Position numbers and translations under genes: made by a program. From Calycina herbarum (taxonomy: Eukaryota; Ascomycota; Leotiomycetes; Helotiales; Pezizellaceae), in assembly GCA_001414485.1 (NCBI GenBank), contig LLEY01000088.1:1-64000 (forward strand): a stretch of 64,000 bases of DNA. Reading direction: 5' to 3'. Of this stretch, positions 23,474-34,511 are shown one piece after another (within the stretch, counting starts at the first letter, position 1; every line of letters starts with the position of its first letter). A model generated the notes under the pieces. The model saw only the letters and a list, made by a program, of their open reading frames with translations. It was not told where the DNA came from and did no database searches.

Positions 23474-24167
23474 ATGTCTTCTTATACCACTTTACTATCA
23501 ACATCCACCTCTTCATCAGCTTCAACACTCAACATGTCTCGCAACTACTGTTCAACAACCACCTCTGGTATGTCTGACAGTCAATTTTCCTTCACAGTTT
23601 CACCTTTGGCTTGCCAATCTTTAAGATGCTCCGTGCTAACTTTTTCTTCCAGGCACAGAGAATTTACGGCGTGGTGATGATGATGGCCGGGACTCAGGTA
23701 GGCCTCCAACCAACATTTCCCCCATTTGACTCCACATGCTAATTAAAGATAGGCTACGGCAACTGAAAAGTGTCTACCTATTCAATGGTTCGTTCCAACA
23801 CATCTGCAAGGGTACGTTGGAGTCATTTCTGGTTCCTTTCTTTTTGGCTTGCCTGATTGGGGCGGACATTGTTATTGCATTCTCCTGGTTGTCGATCATC
23901 ATGTCTTATCCTTATCGGAAGTGGGGACGGTTTGGTTGTCACCTGATCTTAGCGAGCTACAGTCTTCATTTCATCCCTGCCAGCCATTTGCTAACCTTCA
24001 TCCTTGCAGGTTCTTCAATCCTTCCAAATTGTGATACAGCCATGGAGCATCAGTTGATGAGCCACAATCCTGCTCGCGAGGACTTTAAAAGAAGACCATC
24101 GACATCAACGATATCTTGCTGGATCACAAAATTCAGCCTTGCATCAGCCTGCGGATCTCTTCGCTAG
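23474..24167 (+). CDS. Spliced small gene of unknown function
   Basis: ATG 23474 sits in a good fungal start context (CACCAAAATGTC) after a CT/CA-rich leader. Three introns have strong signals: 23568-23652 (GTATGT, TGCTAAC branch, CCAG), about 23698-23749 (GTAGGC, TGCTAAT branch, AAAG) and about 23813-24009 (GTACGT, TGCTAAC branch, TTGCAG). Joined, they give a serine/threonine-rich start (SYTTLLSTSTSSSAS), LRRGDDDGRDS, a short RLRQLKSVYLFNGSFQHI segment and a polar tail ending at TAG 24167. If the second intron instead ends at ATAG (23753), translation stops after about 50 residues. I do not recognise the product. The splicing signals make transcription likely; the protein is uncertain. Confidence 0.4.
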
Positions 24168-27100
24168 ACTTTACCTCTCCTTCTTCGAGATCACGGACTC
24201 GGGATGGATTACGTATATTACAAATATCAATCTAGTCTGGAAAATCCGGGACCTCGGAGCATGAACCAGATAAAGGATATCGTCTTTTTACCATTGAATC
24301 TTCACTACCCTTGGTGGAGATTTCATGGGAAGGAATACGAGCGTCAACTCCAGCAAGGCACTTTTGTGGAAGACTTTAGGTCGGAGTGAAGGACTTCTTG
24401 TATACCACCTATTTTTGTTTTGTTTTGTTTGCTTTGCTTTCGTTTTCGCTTTTACTTCTGCTATTCTTCTCTTTTTAGACTTTGTTGCTTTTAGATGGTT
24501 GCTCTCGCGAGTCCTGGCTTTTTTGCTTTACATTGCATTTAGAACGTTTTGCTTTTTGGTTCTGTATTAATTACGTGTGGGGGCATTTACATCATAGATC
24601 TGGGGTTTTCTCTTTCATTTTAGCGGGTCTTGGTGTTTGCGTTGAACAAGATACACATTAGATTAGAAGGCGCAAGCCGGTACCGCAATTTCCTTTTAGA
24701 CAAGTCAGACGAATTACGATCTTGTTGTGCTTTACATTGTTTTATGGATCTGTTTTAGACTTTTAGTAGGAGGAAAATAGCTACTCACAAAAGATGATAT
24801 CATATTACAAATAGAATCAAAATCACCCTCTTTCCCTCTTCTCTCACTCCGAATTTTACGTTTCTATTTACATGTAACCACGCATTTATTTTCGATGACA
24901 CTTTTACAGAGCCACAAGAAGATTCTTCTCTACTGGCTCAGTGGTCATTGTGAAGCCAAAGAATGAAAATTCCCATCTTCTTGCACGACAAATCCAAGAT
25001 TGTTGCCCTACCTAATTATTTTGCCACCGCGTCTATAAAAATATGCCATCCAACATCCTCCAAACCATATCTTACGCACACACGCACGTAGCACCATGCC
25101 AGGAAAAAAAGAAATCCCGCACATCTCACCTGCAGCACATCCCCCCAACCTCCACGTGTGCCACTCCCGCGGCACCATCCGGAAAAGCAGGCATCCAGAA
25201 ACCTGTTCCAAAGGACGTCTAGAAGACTGTTCGCAAGATTCCCCATTCGTACAATACCACTCTCACAGTCCCCTCTAATACGAGTGAGGCTCAAGGGCTT
25301 ACGTCAAGAAAAGTACAACGGTGCGACGGTCTTTTTCTCCTCTGGCCTGGCCTGTGCTGCTGTTGTGATCTGCGCACCCAACACGTAATCCTCGTGTCAT
25401 ATGTTTAAAATCTACCGGCCTTCTCATCGGTACTGTGTAGCATTTTTTTCTCTTCATGTTGTACACCTCGGGTTGTGTTTCGTGTTACGATTTGGGGAGT
25501 GGGTGTGTGAGGGGTGGTTATTGGTTGTTTCTGGTATAGGGCTGAGTTTGTCATACTGGGAATGGGAGGTATCAGAAAGTCAAAACATTGTTGTGAGATG
25601 TCTCCCACGGGATGGTACGTCAAGTGGCTGGTATTGTGGCTATGTATACCCACCCCAATGGGAGCTTGTCATTTGCCGGAGGGGGGTAATTCTGGAGGGG
25701 ACTTCTTTCTTGGTTTTACTTCTACGCCCCGTTTCTTTTTTTCCTGTGCACTTTGAATTCTTTTGGTGATGGTTGTTGTTGGATGGGGAGGAGTTTTTCG
25801 GGGGCTAGTGAGCGGTGTTGTGACAGGGGCAGGGTTTTATTTTTAGAAGATTGGGGGGGGGGGGGGGGGGGGGGGGATTGGTTGGCAGGGGGCTGAGGCT
25901 TGTTGCTGCATGCCCTCCCTGGAGAAATGTCGCGCAGCAGTCAGTCAGCGAGGTCGGAAGAAGTGGTCGCAGCGTCGAATCCTGGTGATATATGAGGACT
26001 GGGGCGCGTGGCTCTGTTTTTGTCTTCCATTTTGGGATTGTTTTGATATCTACGGTATGTTGGTTTTTTGTTGGTGTTGATGGGGAGAAGGTTACATGTA
26101 GAAAGGTTCGTCGCATATATTTGCCGAAGTGTGAAACCGTCGGGCTTTTTTCTATTTCTGGTTTGTGTTTGGCATTTATATATATATCGGTACATTACTT
26201 ATTTTGAGACGAGATGGAAAAGTGCTATTTTGATGACATAATCGTCACGAATATACTGCCCTGGCTTCTTTCTCGGGGAATACAAACTAAATCTCAAACT
26301 CAAATTTCATCTCACCTGTAATCAGGGACCGGTGGGACCGAGTCCTTTACTTTGGCTTATTTCATCTCTCATTCTTTGAACTCGCACATGTGTTTCTATT
26401 TCTATTATAGATACTTAGTCTTGTGATTTATAAACTTGATCTACAGACTTTCAACGGAAGATGCCTCTTTTGTACGTCGCGAGATGCAAGTCATACACCG
26501 CGCACCCCCAAGGTCGGTCACAAAAAGAACTGCCGATCTATCCCGGAACGTCATCGGAAAGGTAGGGAATCGTCGTAAACAGGCAAACGTGGGAAAGAAG
26601 GTTCTTATGTTCCGTTGCGTCACTTGCGTGCTTCAGCCTCATGAATGGTTGGGTATGTGCGCATCTTCGGAAAGGGAAGAACCCAAAGTGGAAATGGAAC
26701 CCGAGGAAAGGAATTTCAAAACCAGGCAGCGTAGCTTGTATAGTATGTCGTCTCATTGCTGTAGCCAAGAAGTGAGGCTCCTCTCGGAAACTGAAAAGTG
26801 TCAAAAACCACTCCTTGGTTTCTGGTGTAACGGTAGATTTGTGTAACATTCTGAGTGGCAAAGCAAGTTACTCGCTGCCTCCTGGGCGATCAGGTAACCT
26901 CGAATGATTCGAATCTATGATCTCTTTTTGGATTTTGGGAAAGGGATGTTCGAAGCGGGTATCCCTATTTGGATGGGATGGGAGTGTTTACCGATGGGGG
27001 TAAGTGATGACGACAATTTTTCTTCCAGTTCTGGTCTTGCATGTATACCGTTTTGTTCGTATACTGGAAGAGTGGAAAACCTATCGTTTATGAGGCATCA

Positions 27101-28166
27101 TCAGAACTTTGTCGGCGGCACTGAAACATTTGGGGGAATGAGTGATATGTAACGTTTTACGTGGTTTACCTCATCGGGATTGAAATATGTTCAGAACTTT
27201 ATATTCGATCTTCGGAGTTAGCATCTAGAAGCAGGATTATAGCATTTTCTCGGACATCGGGTTTTCGAAAATTCCAGGCGTTGAAAATAATAGAAAGAGT
27301 AGTAAGTAGAGAGACTAAGCAGACGATTCAGACTCTACTAAGGTCTAAGATATTATTCTAACTATTTGAAATAATTTAAAATATTATACTTAGAAGACTT
27401 GATATCGATAATTTTAAAATATCTAGTATAATACTTTATATCTAAATAGAGTAATAAGCTAAACAGATTATTTTTTAGAATTCTGTATTTTAAACTTATA
27501 TATTTAAAAAGTATATAATAGGTATTAGAATGTACTAATTTAAGCTATTATAGCTATTAAATTAATAGTGTAGTTAACGTATTTACTCGTGGTGTTGTTG
27601 AAATTCAACATCTCGCACAGTCTAATTTCATCCCCTAAAACCGGGTACTAAATTATGAGCTCAATTTAAGAGCTATTAATATTATTTTTTTATTAAAATA
27701 CTCTACTTAACCTGTTCTACAATGCTAAGTACTAAGCTACATATACTTAGGGTTGGTTGTTGTGCTATATAGTTGCAAGAATGGAGGCTGGAAATAAAGT
27801 AGGGGTGGAAATCCGGGGTAAAAGGCTTAATTTTAAGCCTCATTTAATACAACGGTAATACCATGGTATTACTTTAAATACTACTGAGACTCGTAGTGCG
27901 TATATTTAATACCTTTGAGATTCATGCAGTATAAATAGTACGTATTAAAGTGGGTTTACAACCGTAACTTTTGGTGGTATGATATTCCAAATACTACTGG
28001 ATTCACTGCTACCATAGCAATTGGTAGACTTGTTTGCATATATTCACCGTGATTATAAGATTGGCGATGCTAGTGCCCTGGTATGTCTGGCCAAAGGCCA
28101 ACAAGATTTACTTTTTGAACATAATTTCAACCCTCTATTCTATGTACATGTTCCATGCCTGTATTT
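24168..28166. other. Long gene-free region with poly-G run and AT-rich island
   Basis: I can support no gene in these 4 kb. A run of 24 G lies at 25853-25876. From about 27300 to 27960 the sequence is AT-rich and stop-dense like a mutated repeat, but no element could be identified. Several open frames of 80-136 codons (for example 26436-26846) have no recognisable content. Confidence 0.45.
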
Positions 28167-29108
28167 TCATCCATAGTTCACGTACACATCTACTCCTGTG
28201 GCGTTCAACTCTCCCTCATCTTCTATATCGACGATCGTGATATTGTCGTGAAGAAGGGTATTGCCTCCACTCTTGCTAGTGTTGATTGTGTCTTCGTCAT
28301 TGTCATTGTCATCAGACTCATACTCAACTTCCTCCTCTTCGTCATCATTCGAACCGAAGGCAAGATGGTGAGCTTTCGCCCTTTTTGGACGGCCAATTAT
28401 GGGTACTGAGGTGACGAGCCCAGCTGAAGAAGTGAACTTGGGGGCAAGTTTCACAATGGAATATGATGCGGCAAATATTTCCTCTCCAGCAACATGCAAC
28501 TCGCGCCTGCACTCGGCCGAAGTGGATGCTTGTGGGTGAATTTCCATATCCACTAGGCCAGGAACGGGCACAGGGAGAGCCGCAGAGACAGGTAAGGCGA
28601 TATTAAAACCTGTACTCTTGCTTCGCCCTTCTTCTATTCTCCACGTGCTCTCAGTCGCTGTGAGGAAGCCGGTGACTAGATAGGCATGCCGTGGCCACAA
28701 TTTCCTCAGTAGCAACCCAACGTCCCGCGCGTAGTGCTCATTCTTCATAAGTTCTTGAAAGTAACGCTCGGGGTTTGGAAGGCTATATTTCTTCACCATT
28801 CTGCTTTCTAGGTCCCTGTTCTGCTCCGTGTTCCGTGTAATGTTTAGTCCGAGCAGCGCAGACAGTTGGAATGAGATTCCTTGTTCCTGTGTGCTGCTGA
28901 CAAACTCTGTGACTCCCGTGCATGAAGTTGGTTCAGGAAGGATAGATGGGATGATGTTGTTGCTATTGTAAGAGGGCACTTGGAGGAGCGAGAATGGGGC
29001 GAAATCTTCCGAGGGCGACGACTTCGAGCTGGTTACACGACACAGAAAGCTTTCGATCTCGGTTGCCAAGAGGGGTTCGTTCAGTAGGAAGAACCTTCGT
29101 TGGTTCAT
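28167..29108 (-). CDS. Gasdermin-like protein, candidate pore-forming partner of the CHAT-NLR
   Basis: A single uninterrupted exon encodes 313 residues from ATG 29108. After FFLLNEPLLATEIESFL (6-22) comes a beta-rich stretch, then VKKYSLPNPERYFQELMK, an amphipathic helix and AYLVTGFLTATES (142-154), followed by GFNIALPVSAALPVPVPG (167-184) and EIFAASYSIVKLAPKF (210-225). The order helix, then Y-L/V-V-T-x-x-x-T, then alternating hydrophobic strands and a second short strand resembles the second half of gasdermin N-terminal domains. Residues 240-313 form a basic patch (GRPKRAKAHH) and a very acidic tail (DDEEEEVEYESDDNDNDED). Known fungal gasdermins are often encoded beside protease genes and are activated by removal of a C-terminal segment. 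The head-to-head CHAT-NLR gene fits that arrangement. This is pattern recognition; a structure-based comparison is needed for proof. Confidence 0.5.
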   Translation of the reverse strand: MNQRRFFLLNEPLLATEIESFLCRVTSSKSSPSEDFAPFSLLQVPSYNSNNIIPSILPEPTSCTGVTEFVSSTQEQGISFQLSALLGLNITRNTEQNRDLESRMVKKYSLPNPERYFQELMKNEHYARDVGLLLRKLWPRHAYLVTGFLTATESTWRIEEGRSKSTGFNIALPVSAALPVPVPGLVDMEIHPQASTSAECRRELHVAGEEIFAASYSIVKLAPKFTSSAGLVTSVPIIGRPKRAKAHHLAFGSNDDEEEEVEYESDDNDNDEDTINTSKSGGNTLLHDNITIVDIEDEGELNATGVDVYVNYG

Positions 29109-29597
29109 CTTAAATTTGACAAAGTGATTCGCTTTTGGCAGTTGGTATATAGGCCGATAGTCGTAAGATGGTAGCTGCGATGCGATATAATAACAATTAT
29201 GTGTTACAAGCGGAGCGAGGGTGACTTGGATGGCAGATCCAAGGTCTACCGTTTAGCTACGGTTCAGGGAGGGATACTTGTAGAAGAAATATAAGGCGCA
29301 GCAGCCCTAGCAGGCCTCAGCCACGACCTCAACTATGGTGCAATGGTGCACCTCCAACATGTAAGCCACCCTGGTCTCGCTCAGGGATCGGGACAGAGCT
29401 GATACTTCCACGAAACAGTTCTCTGCGTGGCATTTGTCCTTATCACCTTGCGCGCGCGCGAATGGCAACCAACAATTAATTACCACTCCGCAGGCTCCCC
29501 GCCCGAGAAACAAATTAAACAGCTGGGGCATAAAAGAATCGTCGTATGGCAATGCTCACGTCTTGGCCGGAAATCATAACAACACTTGATCAACGCG
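29109..29597. promoter_or_regulatory. Divergent promoter between gasdermin-like and CHAT-NLR genes
   Basis: About 490 bp separate the two divergent start codons, suggesting shared control. I see no specific factor site that I can name. Confidence 0.45.
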
Positions 29598-32500
29598 ATG
29601 TCGCATATACAGGTGTTGTTGCAGCTCATCGCCCGGAAGGGCACTACCACGGGATGGGCTGTCGATGTTATCGACAATGGAACGCGGGTGCTGCGTGAAG
29701 TTTCGGTCGCAGACCCATTGACAATGGACCAGACATTGACCTGCCGCTGGTATCTCGAGCAATACGTCCAACGCTCGCCATTTTCGCTGGAGAAGGCAAA
29801 GGAAGCCGAGCTCCTTTTGGCTCGCTACCCCGAGGAGTTGCTCCGCCAATTACCGCTCAGAGAGGTTCTCTTCTCTCGACTTACAAATGTCCAGAACTTC
29901 GATTCGTATCTCGTACACGTCGACATCATTCAAGAGGCCGACGGGACACAAATATCCGAAGATGGCGACGGCAACATCCATCGACTGTTCTGGGAAACTT
30001 TGGAGGACCCAAAGCTATGGAACCACCCGAGATGGGATGTTGTGGTGCAGCGGGCCGTGGGGACCTCCATACGTGATGTACCAGCTGTCTGCGCGACTCT
30101 GGGTTCCTGGGAGCGACCCATTGGAATGACTACTTTCAACGTTCTCTTGGTGATAGCACGGGATACAAGGGAGCAGCCATCCATATATAACGACATTGAT
30201 CCGTTTCTCACGACCGACGCATTGGTGAAGATTCGGAAATGGCTAGGCAGCATGTATAACCCCATCCAGCTCAACCTGGAAATCGTCCGACCTGGGACGT
30301 TCTTCGGATTCAAAGAGCACCTGCGGCGAGCAGAAGAAACACATGGACCGGGCTATTTTCACCTCGTTCATTTTGACATGCACGGCAAAGTTGGCACTCG
30401 GAAAGGCAAAGTCTCCAAATACGGCTTCCTCTACTTCTCCCACCCAACATCTGAGGAGACTTCCCCCCAGCCAGGGCTCAAAGTTGCGAAAGTACTGGAA
30501 CAATATAAGATTCCCCTCGTCGTCTTGAACTCATGCGAATCCGCGAGGGCTTCTTGTGGTGACGATGCAAACATCGCTTCAAGCTTCATAAAGCGCGGCG
30601 TTCAGGGTGTGCTCGGTATGTCGTTCAAAGTCTCCAAAGGAGCGGCCATAATCTTTCTAGAGTCGTTTTATCATGACCTGCTGGTTAACGGTAGTTCATT
30701 TTCTGGAGCCGCTGCTGCTGGTCGTCAAGCGCTCCGCTCGGATCTTACACGCCCGGCAAGATATGGGCTGCAGCGAGACTTGAAAGACAGCTTTGTGGCT
30801 GTTACATATGGGCTTGGTTCGGACGCAGTCATCGTGGAAGCAATGGCAGATGATTTGCGACCTGGCCGGGTTTACAGGTACAGGCGTGAAGAGATGGACA
30901 ATTCTTCTCCATCACCCATCACCCCCAGGCTGTTTGGACGTGACTTCGACCTCTTGCGGCTCGAGAAGCGCCTTTCACGAGGGAACATAATCCATCTATA
31001 CGGAACTGCAGGAGTGGGTAAGACCTCCTTTCTCGACTACGCCGCTTCAGTATGGAAGTCGACGAACTTCGCTGATGCTATTGTTACCATCGAATTCGGC
31101 AGAGATATAATCCTGTCTGCTGAAGAGATACCACTGACTATGGTTCGTCAAATACTGTCCCAGGTCAATTGTCCGAAACATCAATCCCGTCTCTGGACCA
31201 TGCCATCCCGATTGCTTCAGTCATACGACAACAGTATCGTTGAGGAAATCATCAGAGATATCCTGCGTGAGATGGATCTAATCATCATCCTCGACAGCCT
31301 TGATCTTACGTTCGCGCCTTATCCCTCTTTTATGGTCCCTGGATCCGTGGATAAGGATGAGAAATTCGACATTTACCAGAAGATCAAACCATTCTTCCTG
31401 TCGGCCGAAAATGCAAACGGGAACAAAAAATGCCGTATCATATTTACCTCTCGCTGCATAAATATGGACTGGCTGGTGGAGTTCACTGGTCCCAAATATG
31501 AGCTCTCTCCATACGAGCTCAGACGGTTGGGTCTTTCTGACGCTATTGAGCTTTCGCAACATGTGCTTGCAGCTGCTGGCGAGGACATGAAAGAATGGGC
31601 TTATGAGAACATGGACTGGCTGGAGTGTATTATCGAGTTGCTGCAAGGGATACCTTCGGCTCTATTAGATGTTCTGCCCCTGCAGCGGACGCTCAAGATG
31701 CACTGGCCGGACTTCTACACTTATCTGCAGAATGAACTGTTCACATCGCGTGCGGAGCTGGAGCAGGTCGCGCTTAGAACCAGTCGTTTCGCTCAAGAGC
31801 TGCATAGCCTATCAACAGCCTTTCGCTCAGGCCATTTCTTCTTCCTATGTCTCCTGAGCAGCTACTGGTACTTTGGAGTCTCCTTGCGCGAACTCTCTCT
31901 TTTATTTTTCGGTACTGCGGATGAAGCGCTCAAGCGGGATTTCGATTCCCAACCCTGGGCTTTGGCGCTCGTAGAGTTCGCCCAACACATGGGTTATATC
32001 TGTGTCGACCAAAAGAAGACTCTCTTGTGGATCCACCCTCTGCTGACAATAACCGGGCGTGCATATCTATCCGAATTCATCCCAGCTACAAGTAGGGTGA
32101 ACCTAAAGAAATTCTTTTGCGCTACGTTGGAACGTATTTATATCCAATCCGAAGAGGGCGAAACCAACCACGTAGCTCAGAATGGCAATATCCTAACTTG
32201 CATTGAGTATTGCCTCGCAAACGTTCCACCGGCCGGATGGCCGTTGAACCTCCTCAGCATCTACAGTTCCAAGGTCTGCTTCATGTTACCCTTCCCACTG
32301 CGAATTTCACTACAGGAGAAGAAGTTGCAACTTCTGATGAACCTTTCAGAAACTTTCCCGAGACTTGGAGAAAAGGAAAAATATGCATCTTTCTTCTCCG
32401 TTGTCTTATTGCATATCTCGCTCACTAGCGAAAATTACTGCGACCGAATTCTAGAACGTATTGTTGTATTGTCAACCAAAGGACTTGCTTTGATTGAATC

Positions 32501-34511
32501 CCTGGATGAACAGGAAGTCAAAGGTAATGTTGCCTTGTACCGGGCGTGCTTACTCGTGTCACGAATCACTTCATCGCTCAGTCTAGGAAACTATGCAGAA
32601 GCGCAGAATAGTTTGCAGCGCTTGAAGCCGTTGAAGGATGAAGTGATTGGCAAGAGTTCCGTGGCTCCGCTATTATCGAATCTTCACCAGATATTGTTGC
32701 AGTCGGGTGAGATGAGCGGGATCAAATCCATTACCCCCCAACAAGATAAGATGGCTAGGGAAATGATCGCCGCATCCAACATAAGGGGGCTTGATGGGAT
32801 TCGCCTTCTACTTGCTTCCTTTTTCCAGGACCTCGAACAACTTGAAGCAAAACTCCTTCAGGAAGCCACTGGAAGTCCACCATCCAGGACGCCCAAGCGT
32901 AAACCAGAATGGGAAAGCTCCGCAAAACAAACACTCGAGCAGCGTCCGGACATCGATATTGAACAATACAAGGCAGCCATTGGATGGAAACGGCCCAAAC
33001 TTACGCAAGCTATGCTTGTCGAGGCTGATACCTATCGCCAGCACTCCGACACCTTGGAGGAATCTTACGATACTGGGGATTGGATGCGAGCTCTAGAGAC
33101 GCACAAGAGCTTAGTATTTGAAGCGCTGAAGAGCCACCATTTTGAAGAAGCAGAGGAGCATCTCGAGTCTATCAAGACTATTTGCTCCAAGACATCATTC
33201 CGAGGCGAATACGTCGAAAAATTCGACGAGTTTAGAAAAGAACTGCAAAATCTACAAAGACAATATTTGTTTCATCAAGCCTTCTATCCGAGCACGTCAG
33301 GGGACAATTCTGTTAACGTTCACCAAACATCGGACACTTCAGAGCCTTTCAAAATAGATAAAGTGCTACTGGCGAATTCAGTGCTAATCGGAGAAGAATT
33401 CACCATGGCTAATCTAAAAGAGATGAAGAACGTCTCGAAGAAATGGTGGGAATTGTGGCACATATCAAGAAGCCAAGACTCGCGGTTGATTGCGCATATT
33501 TACGAAAATGTTGACAGATACGCGGAGGAAGCAGGACTCCTAGAACAGATACCCAAAATGTATACTTCCCTGAATTTCGAAGGGGCCTCCTCTAACCTAG
33601 ATACATTGGAAGCACTATGCAGAGACGACAGTATGGCACAATACGTCGGAGACTACTCGCCGCTGCAGGGTTTGAGGGACTGTATCGAAGTCGCTGCGAA
33701 GCAACTGTCTCTTTTTGGGGAATGGTCAAAAGCGCTGGAGAAGGACGAATTTGAAACTGCTCGAGCCATTATCGACCAGCTAGATGTCTCACTGCGACCG
33801 TCGTTCTTCGACTGGCTTAGCGATAATGATATTGAGGCGATGCGCAAAGTCGGCGATAGGGAACAGTTGAACTACTTCTCCATTGGACTACACAAAGTAC
33901 CGGCGGCTGAACAACTAGAAGCATATAACAATCTATATCGAGCCTTTCTGGATACCTTTGCTACATATGCCGCAGCTTCGCTCAATCCAGACGAGTTGTT
34001 CGGTCTGAAGTCCCTGGCGCTTGGACAACTAATGCAAGGCTACGCTGGCCAGAAAATATGGGGAACCTGCATATCATTTTGCGAGGAGTACTTAACGCTC
34101 ACACAACCGAGGATAAAGGAGTTTCCCCATATACAGCATGATTGCCTAAACATTAAAGATCAGTGCGAGTGGGAACATGTCCAAGAATCCCTTGGGGTAG
34201 CCGAAATAGATATGGATTTCGAAAGGTGCCTGCGGCTACTTGACGAGATGGAAATGGTCTACCGGCGGCAAAAAGCTACGAGGGGAATATCACGCCAAAC
34301 ATTCTTCATCCTGGGAGACAAGGTAATGCCATTCCTGAAAGGGGCATATAGTGACCGATGTATGGGTTGCGCCCAGTTCGTTCGCAAACGAGCGCCGGTG
34401 CCTTGCCGACTAAAAGGAGGTCGAGGACCGAACCATGATCGGAGCATATTCAGACGGTCGCCTTTTGGTTGCGCGCATCATTGCACGGGGGAGTACTGTT
34501 TTTTTGCTTGA
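29598..34511 (+). CDS. CHAT protease - STAND NTPase (NLR-like) protein
   Basis: One intron-free frame of 1637 residues starts at ATG 29598. Residues about 180-400 form a CHAT (caspase-HetF-associated) peptidase domain: the catalytic histidine lies in HFDMHGKVG (H262) and the cysteine in VVLNSCESARA (C313), the expected His-Cys dyad about 50 residues apart. A STAND NTPase follows with Walker A GTAGVGKTS (469-477), Walker B LIIILDSLD (about 561-569), the IIFTSR motif (about 614) and a winged-helix-like end (WIHPLLTITGRAYL, about 811). The remaining 800 residues are helical, TPR-like in pattern, without a clean repeat. By analogy, ligand binding to the C-terminus would drive oligomerisation and protease activation. 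The neighbouring gasdermin-like protein is the obvious candidate substrate. The last 45 residues are unusually basic and cysteine-rich and may result from a late frameshift. No HET or NACHT-specific motif was seen. Confidence 0.85.
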   Translation: MSHIQVLLQLIARKGTTTGWAVDVIDNGTRVLREVSVADPLTMDQTLTCRWYLEQYVQRSPFSLEKAKEAELLLARYPEELLRQLPLREVLFSRLTNVQNFDSYLVHVDIIQEADGTQISEDGDGNIHRLFWETLEDPKLWNHPRWDVVVQRAVGTSIRDVPAVCATLGSWERPIGMTTFNVLLVIARDTREQPSIYNDIDPFLTTDALVKIRKWLGSMYNPIQLNLEIVRPGTFFGFKEHLRRAEETHGPGYFHLVHFDMHGKVGTRKGKVSKYGFLYFSHPTSEETSPQPGLKVAKVLEQYKIPLVVLNSCESARASCGDDANIASSFIKRGVQGVLGMSFKVSKGAAIIFLESFYHDLLVNGSSFSGAAAAGRQALRSDLTRPARYGLQRDLKDSFVAVTYGLGSDAVIVEAMADDLRPGRVYRYRREEMDNSSPSPITPRLFGRDFDLLRLEKRLSRGNIIHLYGTAGVGKTSFLDYAASVWKSTNFADAIVTIEFGRDIILSAEEIPLTMVRQILSQVNCPKHQSRLWTMPSRLLQSYDNSIVEEIIRDILREMDLIIILDSLDLTFAPYPSFMVPGSVDKDEKFDIYQKIKPFFLSAENANGNKKCRIIFTSRCINMDWLVEFTGPKYELSPYELRRLGLSDAIELSQHVLAAAGEDMKEWAYENMDWLECIIELLQGIPSALLDVLPLQRTLKMHWPDFYTYLQNELFTSRAELEQVALRTSRFAQELHSLSTAFRSGHFFFLCLLSSYWYFGVSLRELSLLFFGTADEALKRDFDSQPWALALVEFAQHMGYICVDQKKTLLWIHPLLTITGRAYLSEFIPATSRVNLKKFFCATLERIYIQSEEGETNHVAQNGNILTCIEYCLANVPPAGWPLNLLSIYSSKVCFMLPFPLRISLQEKKLQLLMNLSETFPRLGEKEKYASFFSVVLLHISLTSENYCDRILERIVVLSTKGLALIESLDEQEVKGNVALYRACLLVSRITSSLSLGNYAEAQNSLQRLKPLKDEVIGKSSVAPLLSNLHQILLQSGEMSGIKSITPQQDKMAREMIAASNIRGLDGIRLLLASFFQDLEQLEAKLLQEATGSPPSRTPKRKPEWESSAKQTLEQRPDIDIEQYKAAIGWKRPKLTQAMLVEADTYRQHSDTLEESYDTGDWMRALETHKSLVFEALKSHHFEEAEEHLESIKTICSKTSFRGEYVEKFDEFRKELQNLQRQYLFHQAFYPSTSGDNSVNVHQTSDTSEPFKIDKVLLANSVLIGEEFTMANLKEMKNVSKKWWELWHISRSQDSRLIAHIYENVDRYAEEAGLLEQIPKMYTSLNFEGASSNLDTLEALCRDDSMAQYVGDYSPLQGLRDCIEVAAKQLSLFGEWSKALEKDEFETARAIIDQLDVSLRPSFFDWLSDNDIEAMRKVGDREQLNYFSIGLHKVPAAEQLEAYNNLYRAFLDTFATYAAASLNPDELFGLKSLALGQLMQGYAGQKIWGTCISFCEEYLTLTQPRIKEFPHIQHDCLNIKDQCEWEHVQESLGVAEIDMDFERCLRLLDEMEMVYRRQKATRGISRQTFFILGDKVMPFLKGAYSDRCMGCAQFVRKRAPVPCRLKGGRGPNHDRSIFRRSPFGCAHHCTGEYCFFA

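Noticed and set aside
26436..26846. 136-codon open frame
   Set aside because: No motif, no intron signals, composition unlike protein.
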